From JBLHKE01 sp047619485 (lineage in GTDB: Bacteria; Verrucomicrobiota; Verrucomicrobiia; Verrucomicrobiales; DEV007): DNA of 5,721 nucleotides. Within the stretch, counting starts at the first letter, position 1. Each line of letters begins with the position of its first letter. Of this stretch, positions 1 through 5,721 are shown one piece after another. The notes beneath the pieces are model-generated. The model searched no databases and was not told where the DNA came from. It saw nothing but the letters and a program-made list of their open reading frames with translations. The stretch covers positions 1 through 5,721 of the forward strand of contig JBLHKE010000521.1 in NCBI GenBank assembly GCA_047619485.1, read 5' to 3'. Both the position numbers and the translations under genes were made by a program.

Positions 1-1
1 C

Positions 2-2170
2 GCCGTCTTCGGTGCTTCATCGGTGCCGGTCGTCGGTGACATCGTCAACCTTGCCGGAGAGACCGCCCTCGTCCCAGGCACCACCATCGTGAGCTTGCCA
101 TCTGGTGCCACTGTCAAACTAGAATCTAACGGCACACTCACCTACGATCCGAACGGCGCATTCGACCACATCTCAAGTGGGGTAGAAGTAACCGACAGCT
201 TCACCTACATGCTTGGCGGAGGCAATCCGGCGACATCGACGGTCACCGCACGGATCTTTGGTAGCAATAACGACCCGCCAATCACCATCGCCGCCGACCA
301 AAGCAACGTCACCGAAGGCGCCCCAGCCGGGTTCACGCTCACCGCGGCCTCGGCTGTAACGAGTAATGTCACCGTCAACCTCACCTATACCGGCACAGCG
401 AGCGACGGCATCGACTACACCTCTCAAGCGAGCATCGATATCACCAGCGGAAATACCACCGCCGATCTAGACCTCGCCACTATCATCGACTCCTTGTTCG
501 AAAATAGTTCCGAGACGATTACCGTCATCATCGACAACGTCACTGGCCCCGGCAGCCTCGGTACATCAACCAGTGCAGCGACGATCCTCGACGATGGCGA
601 CGCCGCACCGGAATTCACTATCACCGGCGGCGGCAGCGTCACCGAAGGCAGCGCCGCTAGTTTCATCGTAAGCTCAAGTGTCGCTGCGAACGCGCCGATC
701 ACAGTCGACATCGCCTACACCGGCACAGCAACGTCCTCCGACTTCAGCCCGGTTACTCAAGTCACCATGCTACCCAACGCAACAGCAGCCACCATTAGCC
801 TGCTCGCCTTCGATGATGGTATCGTCGACGCTGGAGAGACGATCATCGCGACGGCCAGCAACCCATCTCTCGGTGGTATCGGCACACCTGACAACGCCAC
901 AGCAACTATCAGTGACGGCTCAGGCATGGCCGTATTTTTCGCCAACTTCGAGGGTGTCGACCCTGCTGACACCCCTGGCGGCACGCTATTGGATACCGAC
1001 GCGCCAAGCGCTGCCAATCTCGGCACCGGAATCGGCCACTGGGCAAACGTGCTTACCGCCTCCACCGGTGGCGCCGCGCCGGGCCTAATCCTTGAGGTCG
1101 ATGATGTCCGCGGCGATGGCCTCGACACCATGCTGCGTCTCGACCGACCAGGCACCGACGCCGCTGGCGAGTTGTGCGCCGTCTTCGATGGTGCCATCGA
1201 CATTTCCGCTGGAAATTCCGGCACGATCTCATTCGATATCGGCCAGCTACGCACGCTGACTACAGACAAGAACACCACGGTGCTCGGCCTGGACGCCGCC
1301 GGGAACAAATCGTTCGAACTCCTGATCAACGGCGACAATGCCAACCCATCAGGCCGGAGTCTCTACCACGTCGACCCAGTTGGCACGTTGACTCAGATCA
1401 GCCCGTTTGGCTCCCTCATCAATACCCAGGACGTCGCCGGCACAGGTGGCAATGCGGAGTCCGCACAAACCAATATCAGAATCGGCCTCAGCGCGACCGG
1501 CTATACGGTCGCGCTCGACTATCCGACCATCGTCGGCGGCATCGCGGCACCCGCTATGGATGGAGTGCCAGACATTGTAACCGGCGAGCTCGCTTACGCT
1601 GGTGGTGCGACTCTGGTGACCAAGCTCGTATTTCAGATGTCTGGCGACCCGGACGTCAACGTCTCAGGCGGCCTGCTGTTCGACAACTTTAGCGCTGCTG
1701 GAACTCGACTCACCACCCAAGAAGCATGGCGCCGGGTCTACTACGGCTCAACAGCCGATGCCGGCTCCAGTGCCGATTCAGCCATTGCTAACAACGGTCT
1801 CACCAACCTCCAGAGCTTCGCCCTTGGACTCGACCCGAGTGCTCCTGCTGGACTCCTCGACGTCGACGCCACCGCAGGCACCATAACCACGCTCGGACCT
1901 CCGAACATCTGGGTAGACCCTGCCACTGGCCAGATCTACCTCCGCCACACTCGCCGTGCGGACTTCGCGTCGATCCCGCTGACTGTCACCCCAGAGTTTA
2001 GCCGCAATCCAGGTCTACCATTCGAAGCAAGCGCCGTGGCTCCAGCGGTGATCGCCAATGGGCTCAGTGGCGGTGTTGCCATCGAAGCCCTCCAAACCGA
2101 GTTCCCACTCTCACTGCCAATCAGTGGAGGAAAAGGCCGCTACGGACGAGTCGAGGTGACCATGCCATAA
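2..2170 (+). CDS. Large secreted/surface protein with VCBS/cadherin-like, two Calx-beta and lectin-like domains (5' end outside window)
   Basis: The frame is open from base 2, so the true start lies upstream; the GTG at 23 is only an internal possible start and is used here for numbering. Residues 1-86 resemble a VCBS/bacterial cadherin-like unit (GTLTYDPNGAF, then DSFTY, ending NDPP). Residues about 87-193 and 195-300 are two Calx-beta domains, each with a VTEG motif, a YTGTA strand and a late SETI or GETI strand; the first ends in DDGD. Residues about 303-560 form an unassigned beta-rich, possibly concanavalin/LamG-like domain (starts FFANFEG, ends LLFDNFS). Residues about 564-715 begin TTQEAWRRVYYG and contain LTNLQSFALGLDPS, a module I associate with large verrucomicrobial surface proteins, and end RVEVTMP. 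Calx-beta domains usually bind calcium and serve adhesion. No catalytic motif, C-terminal membrane anchor or PEP-CTERM signal is visible. The PEP-CTERM gene follows after 29 bases, so co-transcription is plausible. Reading frame is certain; function as an adhesin or matrix protein is inference. Confidence 0.9.
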   Translation, partial: AVFGASSVPVVGDIVNLAGETALVPGTTIVSLPSGATVKLESNGTLTYDPNGAFDHISSGVEVTDSFTYMLGGGNPATSTVTARIFGSNNDPPITIAADQSNVTEGAPAGFTLTAASAVTSNVTVNLTYTGTASDGIDYTSQASIDITSGNTTADLDLATIIDSLFENSSETITVIIDNVTGPGSLGTSTSAATILDDGDAAPEFTITGGGSVTEGSAASFIVSSSVAANAPITVDIAYTGTATSSDFSPVTQVTMLPNATAATISLLAFDDGIVDAGETIIATASNPSLGGIGTPDNATATISDGSGMAVFFANFEGVDPADTPGGTLLDTDAPSAANLGTGIGHWANVLTASTGGAAPGLILEVDDVRGDGLDTMLRLDRPGTDAAGELCAVFDGAIDISAGNSGTISFDIGQLRTLTTDKNTTVLGLDAAGNKSFELLINGDNANPSGRSLYHVDPVGTLTQISPFGSLINTQDVAGTGGNAESAQTNIRIGLSATGYTVALDYPTIVGGIAAPAMDGVPDIVTGELAYAGGATLVTKLVFQMSGDPDVNVSGGLLFDNFSAAGTRLTTQEAWRRVYYGSTADAGSSADSAIANNGLTNLQSFALGLDPSAPAGLLDVDATAGTITTLGPPNIWVDPATGQIYLRHTRRADFASIPLTVTPEFSRNPGLPFEASAVAPAVIANGLSGGVAIEALQTEFPLSLPISGGKGRYGRVEVTMP
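281..922 (+). repeat. Two tandem Calx-beta domain units inside the first gene
   Basis: Two adjacent units of about 107 codons share spaced motifs: VTEG near the start of each (GTCACCGAAGGC occurs at 308-319 and again at 639-650), then a YTGTA strand (TATACCGGCACAGC and TACACCGGCACAGC), then an SETI or GETI strand near the end. Outside these short stretches the DNA has diverged, so this is an old domain duplication rather than a recent one. The acidic loops match the calcium-binding pattern known for Calx-beta folds. Confidence 0.75.
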
Positions 2171-2199
2171 CCCGATACGAACTAAGACCCTCACCATCC

Positions 2200-2820
2200 A
2201 TGTATCAGAAGAACACGATTCCCAACATCTCGATCGCAGTCGGGATGATGGCACTTCACGCCTCCTCAGCCAGCGCTGCCATCATCTACTTACCCGGCCA
2301 AGAAATCCCGATCCCCACCACCTTTGAGGGGGTTTCGGTTAATCTTGAAACCGGGGCAGTGACCAACGCTCTAGCTGGTGCACCGGGTGCGGATGTGAAC
2401 TTCGTACTAGGAGGTCGCGGCATCACCAACGATGCCGACGAGACAGCGTCGGCACCGACCTTCCAACCGGTTCGCTCTGGCACCGGCAACACAGATCCGA
2501 TAGTCGAACTCACATTCGGCACCGTCGTTGGTCCCACCTCCGTTACCGGAAACGATTTCGGCGGTTCATCGACGCACTTCGCCACCTTTACCTCGGGCAC
2601 ACAGGGCTACATCGGCTTCGAAGTTGTGCTAGCTGACACCACCGTGTCCTACGGATGGCTTTTGACGACCCTGCAAGATGACAACACCCCAGGCGTGATC
2701 CACTCGTGGGCATACGAGAACAGTGGCGCCGCGATTACCGTCGGTGCCATCCCTGAGCCAAGCCACTCGCTGTTGAGCATTTTCGGCCTCGCAGCTCTGG
2801 CTCTACGCCGCAGGCGCTAG
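2200..2820 (+). CDS. PEP-CTERM sorting domain protein, small exported protein of unknown role
   Basis: This 206-residue protein has a signal peptide at residues 1-26 (Lys4, a hydrophobic stretch around 10-19, then ASSASA before Ala27, a good AXA cleavage site). The mature part is beta-rich and Gly/Thr/Asp-rich, with SYGWL at about 150 followed by DDNTPGVIHSWAYE. The C-terminus is a textbook PEP-CTERM signal: Pro-Glu-Pro at 185-187, Ser188, a short hydrophobic helix at 189-202 and Arg203-206. In characterised systems such tails are recognised and processed by exosortase (EpsH family), with the proteins going to the outer surface or exopolysaccharide matrix; no exosortase lies in this window. 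The ATG at 2200 is chosen because it leads straight into the signal peptide. No Shine-Dalgarno is present: the preceding bases are CCCTCACCATCC. The gene lies 29 bases after the large surface protein gene. The body matches no enzyme I recognise. Confidence 0.93.
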   Translation: MYQKNTIPNISIAVGMMALHASSASAAIIYLPGQEIPIPTTFEGVSVNLETGAVTNALAGAPGADVNFVLGGRGITNDADETASAPTFQPVRSGTGNTDPIVELTFGTVVGPTSVTGNDFGGSSTHFATFTSGTQGYIGFEVVLADTTVSYGWLLTTLQDDNTPGVIHSWAYENSGAAITVGAIPEPSHSLLSIFGLAALALRRRR

Positions 2821-2925
2821 CTGCTACCGCTCGGTTATTTCCGACTTGTCCCGGACACCATCGTCGCTGGCATCGCGCCGCTCGAAGCTCTTCTCAATTG
2901 TACCACGTAGTGACCAGAAGCTCCG

Positions 2926-3339
2926 CCGAACCCTCATGGAGAAGATGGCAGGAGCCGGATCCTTCTCACTGATGACCAGTCGCGTGTCCTGGCAGCAAAA
3001 GGCAAGGCGATCGGCCGGAAGGCGCTGATGGAGCTGATGGAGCTGATGGAGCTGACCACCATCGTCACGCCCGACACGATCCTGCGCTGGCACTAGCGGC
3101 TCATCGCCGAGAAATGGGACTCCATCGCGGCCACTGACTTCACCACCGTCGAGCTCTAGACTAGGGATGGCGCTATCACGTTCGACATCCTCGTCGCCAT
3201 GCGACTGAAAACCAGGCGAGTCGAAAGCGCGGGCGTGACCGCGAACCCGGACGGGGACTAGACGGAACAGGGCGAGATCCTCGCCGCAGCAGGTCTGCGG
3301 GTCGCTTCGGTGCACCTAGATAGCGCATCCGGCGCTTGA
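2926..3339 (+). pseudogene. Decayed integrase-core (rve, DDE) transposase fragment
   Basis: Translation of the frame starting at 2971 gives DDQSRVLAAKGKAIGRKAL, then TTIVTPDTILRWH, a TAG stop (3094-3096), RLIAEKWD, AATDFTTVEL, a TAG (3157-3159), TRDGAITFDILVAMRLKTRRVESAG, NPDGD, a TAG (3259-3261), TEQGEILAAAG, and ends at TGA 3337-3339. I recognise these blocks, in order, as pieces of the rve-type integrase/transposase group with N-terminal GRKAL and TPDTILRWHRRLIA motifs. The Asp of ATDFTT corresponds to the first catalytic Asp; the second Asp and the Glu of the DDE triad are not recognisable. The LMEKMAG stretch at about 2936-2956 is in another frame, implying a frameshift near 2950. About 80 family residues seem missing between EKWD and AATDF, and more after NPDG. 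Intact relatives have roughly 300 or more residues; this remnant cannot work. No terminal inverted repeats or target duplication are visible. It is likely an old, dead insertion. Confidence 0.8.
3024..3055 (+). repeat. 9-base tandem repeat GCTGATGGA, about 3.5 copies, inside the transposase remnant
   Basis: The unit GCTGATGGA occurs three times in perfect tandem (3024-3050) followed by a partial GCTGA. In the transposase frame it reads Leu-Met-Glu three times before Leu-Thr-Thr, where the family normally has a single such step (GRKALMEL, then TTIVTP). It therefore looks like an in-frame 18-base expansion by replication slippage. Confidence 0.9.
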
Positions 3340-3365
3340 CACGCTCCCCGAAAAATTGCTATAAG
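3336..3365 (+). promoter_or_regulatory. Predicted sigma-70-type promoter with extended -10 for the downstream secreted-protein gene
   Basis: A perfect -35 TTGACA (3336-3341) is followed after 18 bases by TATAAG (3360-3365, one mismatch to TATAAT), which is preceded by TGC (3357-3359), an extended -10 element. The spacer holds an A-rich stretch (GAAAAATT). A transcription start near 3372 would give a leader of about 82 bases before the ATG at 3454. A 5-base inverted repeat, CTCCC at 3344-3348 and GGGAG at 3365-3369, spans the -10 and could be a weak operator or chance. The TGA ending the transposase remnant frame lies inside the -35 hexamer. Confidence 0.72.
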
Positions 3366-3394
3366 GGAGTCTAATTCTTTATTTCCCTCCCACA

Positions 3395-3439
3395 TCCTCA
3401 CCTTAGAACTCCTCACCTTAAACCTCCTCACCCTTCCTC
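3395..3439 (+). repeat. Three 15-base direct repeats in the pyrimidine-rich leader
   Basis: TCCTCACCTTA occurs at 3395-3405 and 3410-3420, with a third variant copy, TCCTCACCCTT, at 3425-3435. The starts are exactly 15 bases apart, with four-base spacers GAAC and AACC and trailing CCTC. The array lies between the predicted promoter and the ATG at 3454, within a leader made almost wholly of C, T and A. No Shine-Dalgarno is present: the only AGG (3449-3451) is two bases from the ATG, too close to act as one. The array could take part in translation initiation or protein binding, or be simple-sequence expansion. Confidence 0.85.
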
Positions 3440-3453
3440 CCCCCGTCTAGGTC

Positions 3454-5577
3454 ATGACCACACTACGTCCTTTAATCCTCCTTCTTGCCCTCATCCCAGC
3501 CCTCGGTTTCGCCCAGCTCCAGGATCAATATTCCATCGGCATCAACTTCGAAGGTGGCCAGGCCAACCCCGCTCTCTCAGGACCCGGCACCGCCAAGGTC
3601 GTCTGCCCAGCCGGAATTTTCGAGGCCCCCAATTGGAATAACTTTCCCGACTGGTCTGGTACCGATGAAGCCCTCATCAGCAATTTTGGATCAGCACTAA
3701 CCGCGACGGCTTCCTTTGCGGTGCAGAACAACTGGGCCGCGACTAACACCGCCCCCGGAGACGGTGGAAACGGCGATCTGATGTCCGGCCAGCTCGACAA
3801 TCTCCAAGGCGCCGACGCTGGCGGCACTCCCAATTTCATCACCGTCGCCGGCCTAGGGATTGAGTTCACAGACGGCGGATACGACATCTACATCTACCAG
3901 AACGCCGACAGTGGTACTGAATCCGCAGGATTTGTTATCGATGGCGTGACCCGTTACCTCTTCCAGGCCGGCGGCGCGGGAACCAACTATCCCCTCACGG
4001 ATGTCGGAAACATCAATGGTTTCGTAACTAGCACCGCGACCGATCCGTTCGCGGCCACCAGTTCCAATGTCGTCGTGTTCGAGAACATGACCACCGCTGA
4101 GTTCACCATCACTGGTGCTCCTGGAGCCGCCGGCGGCGCCCGACCGCGCCCCAACGGCATCCAGATCGTCAGCCGGGGCGGCATTACCGACGCGGACTCG
4201 GACGGCTTGGAGGCCGTATTCGAGAGCAACAACGGTTTGGACGATGCGGACGACGGCTCCACAGACGTCGACAACGGTCCGGCCGGCGATCCAGACTTGG
4301 ACACCCTCAGCAACCTCGATGAGCAGAACGCCGGAACTCATCCCAACATGAAAGACACCGACATGGACGGGCTCGACGACAATGTCGAGAATAAGACCGG
4401 CATCTTCGTGGATGGAACCATGACCGGCAGCAATCCGACCATCGCGGATAGCGATGGCGATGGCCTCCTCGATGGGGCAGAAGTCAATGGCGACCCGTTC
4501 GACAGCGATCCCAACAATCCCGACACCGACGGGGACACCCTAGGCGATGCCAGCGAACTTGACGCCAATCCTTTCGTCACCGATCCAGCGAACGACGACA
4601 CCGATGGAGACAGCTTCTCCGATGCCACGGAGCTCGCGCTTGGCACCGACCCCACCGACCAGACCTCATTTCCGGTGGCGGGGACCGGTTCGAGCATTGC
4701 GATCAACTTCAACAGCAACCGGGAAACGGCTGCCGCGCTACTCACCGAGGAAATTGCCGGCTTCCCGCTCGTCGCGCAGGGGAACTGGAACAGCTCCGAC
4801 GGCGGAGCCGATGACGTCGCTGGCGCCAACGGAACTGAGCTGAACATTATCACCCCGGAAGCCGGTGTGCTGGTGGACAGCGAGGGCGGCAACGTCTCAA
4901 CCAAGGTCACATGGACCTCGAACGGAACTTGGAACACGAACAATGGAATCGGCAGCCCAGATGCGAAGGTCATGAACGGCTACATCGATGCGATCGGCGC
5001 CGGAGGCTTCACGACGATCGATTTCACCGACATCCCCTATCCCAAATACGACGTCTACGTCTACTTCGGCAGCGATGGCAACGGCCGCACCGGAGCGATC
5101 GAGAGCACCACGGCGGGAGTCACTTACTCTTACTCAACCTTCTCCAACGATCCGAACGGCGGCGGCGGATTCGATCCAGCCAATGACTACATCTTGACCA
5201 CCGACACCGCTGTCGGTAACCCGAACGCGAACTACTGCGTGTTCACCGAGCAGACGACCGCGGATTTCTCCCTGCACATCAACCGGGGGTCGAACAACTC
5301 CGGCATCCACGGCATACAGATCGTCGGAACCGAGCCGCAGATCCCACTGAAGATCACCTCGATCGTGTACGACGAGGATACCAACATGGTCACCCTGGAG
5401 TGGAACTCGATTCCAGATACCACCTATGCGATTGACGTGAGCAATGATATCAAATCGTGGCCGGGTGATGTCGAGGACAGTATCAAGGCAACGGAGGACA
5501 CCCACACAGAAACCTTTCTCGGCCCCACCGATGGTTCGACGCGGATCTTTTACCGAGTCCGCGTTGTAACTGAATAG
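3454..5577 (+). CDS. Secreted two-domain protein with central thrombospondin type 3-like calcium-binding repeats
   Basis: This 707-residue protein starts with a signal peptide (Arg5, hydrophobic core LILLLALIPALGF, GFA cleavage after Ala20), which supports the ATG at 3454. Residues 27-239 and 414-624 are two diverged copies of one domain: each begins SI(G/A)INF, has YDIYIY or YDVYVY about 117 residues in (143 and 532), a TTA(E/D)F strand (213 and 601) and ends GIQIV. Between them, residues 246-405 hold about six Asp-rich repeats such as DTDMDGLDD, DSDGDGLLDG and DTDGDSFSD, typical of thrombospondin type 3-like calcium sites. Residues about 632-707 form a final beta-domain (VTLEWNSIPDTTYAI to FYRVRV), common at C-termini of secreted verrucomicrobial proteins. 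No PEP-CTERM tail, lipobox or membrane anchor follows, so it is probably secreted or held non-covalently. It has its own predicted promoter. The duplicated domain could be carbohydrate-binding or structural; I recognise no named family or catalytic residues. Confidence 0.93.
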   Translation: MTTLRPLILLLALIPALGFAQLQDQYSIGINFEGGQANPALSGPGTAKVVCPAGIFEAPNWNNFPDWSGTDEALISNFGSALTATASFAVQNNWAATNTAPGDGGNGDLMSGQLDNLQGADAGGTPNFITVAGLGIEFTDGGYDIYIYQNADSGTESAGFVIDGVTRYLFQAGGAGTNYPLTDVGNINGFVTSTATDPFAATSSNVVVFENMTTAEFTITGAPGAAGGARPRPNGIQIVSRGGITDADSDGLEAVFESNNGLDDADDGSTDVDNGPAGDPDLDTLSNLDEQNAGTHPNMKDTDMDGLDDNVENKTGIFVDGTMTGSNPTIADSDGDGLLDGAEVNGDPFDSDPNNPDTDGDTLGDASELDANPFVTDPANDDTDGDSFSDATELALGTDPTDQTSFPVAGTGSSIAINFNSNRETAAALLTEEIAGFPLVAQGNWNSSDGGADDVAGANGTELNIITPEAGVLVDSEGGNVSTKVTWTSNGTWNTNNGIGSPDAKVMNGYIDAIGAGGFTTIDFTDIPYPKYDVYVYFGSDGNGRTGAIESTTAGVTYSYSTFSNDPNGGGGFDPANDYILTTDTAVGNPNANYCVFTEQTTADFSLHINRGSNNSGIHGIQIVGTEPQIPLKITSIVYDEDTNMVTLEWNSIPDTTYAIDVSNDIKSWPGDVEDSIKATEDTHTETFLGPTDGSTRIFYRVRVVTE
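3532..4170 (+). repeat. First copy of duplicated beta-domain in the secreted protein
   Basis: This is residues 27-239, from SIGINF to GIQIV. Shared landmarks with the second copy lie at nearly equal spacing: YDIYIY at 143 is 116 residues from the domain start (118 in the other copy), and GIQIV ends 96 residues after YDIYIY (92 in the other copy). Similarity is at protein level, apart from short DNA matches such as TACGAC(A/G)TCTAC, so the duplication is old. Confidence 0.75.
4189..4668 (+). other. Thrombospondin type 3-like calcium-binding linker
   Basis: Residues 246-405 contain about six units opening with DxDxD-type loops: DADSDGLE, DPDLDTLSN, DTDMDGLDD, DSDGDGLLDG, DTDGDTLGD and DTDGDSFSD, with the intervening segments often ending in a DP or P step. 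Such repeats usually bind calcium and act as stiff spacers between domains of exported proteins. Here they separate two homologous domains. Confidence 0.85.
4693..5325 (+). repeat. Second copy of duplicated beta-domain in the secreted protein
   Basis: This is residues 414-624, from SIAINF to GIQIV, with YDVYVY at 532 and TTADF at 601 matching YDIYIY and TTAEF of the first copy. It is richer in Trp and Asn early on (GNWNSSDGG, then TWTSNGTWNTNNG), a composition often seen in sugar-binding beta-sandwiches. That is only suggestive, since the first copy does not share it as strongly. Confidence 0.75.
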
Positions 5578-5721
5578 TCCTTATCTGAGATTTCATCGAT
5601 CCGGCTGGAGATTTCCACGGGAACGCCCCCGATCGGGCTCTCGCCCACGATTGCGCAACATCGTAATCTCACATATATTGGACTCCACCCCACCATCGGC
5701 GACGATGCCAAAAGGCTTGAG
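5578..5721. other. Downstream region, no supported gene
   Basis: These 144 bases hold no RNA gene, no convincing hairpin terminator with a U-tract and no complete reading frame. CCCGATCGGG is a perfect 10-base palindrome without a loop, and GAGATTT occurs twice about 24 bases apart; neither is assigned a role. An ATG at 5705 opens MPKGL up to the edge but has no ribosome binding site, so a gene start there cannot be supported. Confidence 0.5.

Noticed and set aside
2806..2845. Possible terminator after the PEP-CTERM gene
   Set aside because: Only a 4-base stem (TCGG and CCGA around TTATTT) is present, with no U-tract.
2846..3028. A 60-codon plus-strand frame starting MSRTPSS
   Set aside because: Only LMEKMAG fits the transposase, as a frameshifted piece of it; the remainder is out of frame with the recognisable blocks and has no ribosome binding site.
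2824..3315. A 163-codon open frame on the minus strand
   Set aside because: It is antisense to the recognisable transposase remnant; its product has no known motif and its Leu-His-Gln repeats merely mirror the 9-base tandem repeat.
2821..3345. Terminal inverted repeats or target-site duplication of the insertion
   Set aside because: I compared both edges of the remnant and found no matching inverted ends or short direct duplication; they have probably been lost.
4338..4973. A 211-codon minus-strand frame within the secreted-protein gene
   Set aside because: It is a shadow of the calcium-repeat coding region; the Ser/Pro-rich product comes from the complement of Asp/Gly codons.
5626..5639. 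CCCGATCGGG palindrome as a terminator or operator
   Set aside because: It has no loop and no T-run, and nothing nearby indicates a regulated promoter; chance is sufficient.
5578..5721. The frame of the 707-residue protein stays open for 48 codons after its TAG
   Set aside because: The C-terminus ends naturally at the FYRVRV strand, there is no readthrough signal, and an open run of 48 codons is not rare at this base composition. A minus-strand frame over the same bases is equally unconvincing.

Overview
The window carries three large same-strand protein genes and the remains of a transposase. All three proteins look exported and rich in beta-sandwich domains. The best taxonomic clue is the middle protein, which ends in a PEP-CTERM sorting signal: Ile-Pro-Glu-Pro-Ser, a short hydrophobic helix and four arginines. 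With the Calx-beta and thrombospondin type 3-like repeats and the C-terminal domain ending in FYRVRV, this suggests a moderately GC-rich member of the Verrucomicrobiota or a relative in the PVC group. That assignment is inference; no rRNA or housekeeping gene is present to confirm it.

Layout, left to right. Positions 2-2170 hold the 3' part of a large surface protein (VCBS/cadherin-like segment, two Calx-beta domains, a lectin-like beta-sandwich and a C-terminal region); its start lies before the window. After a 29-base gap, 2200-2820 encodes a 206-residue PEP-CTERM protein with an N-terminal signal peptide. Positions 2821-3453 hold no intact gene. They contain a decayed integrase-type (rve, DDE) transposase at about 2926-3339, with three in-frame TAG stops, a probable frameshift, a 9-base tandem expansion and at least one large internal deletion. 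Its frame ends inside a near-consensus extended -10 promoter (3336-3365), followed by a pyrimidine-rich leader with three 15-base repeats. Positions 3454-5577 encode a 707-residue secreted protein in which two copies of one roughly 210-residue domain flank a calcium-binding Asp-rich linker. The last 144 bases hold no supported gene.

The first two genes may be one transcription unit; the third has its own promoter. Together they look like a cell-surface or secreted-matrix cluster: calcium-dependent adhesin-like proteins, one of them probably handled by exosortase. No enzyme active site is recognisable, so the substrate or partner cannot be named. The most notable points are the duplicated-domain architecture of the third protein, the promoter abutting the transposase remnant, the repeated leader, and the absence of Shine-Dalgarno sequences before both visible starts.
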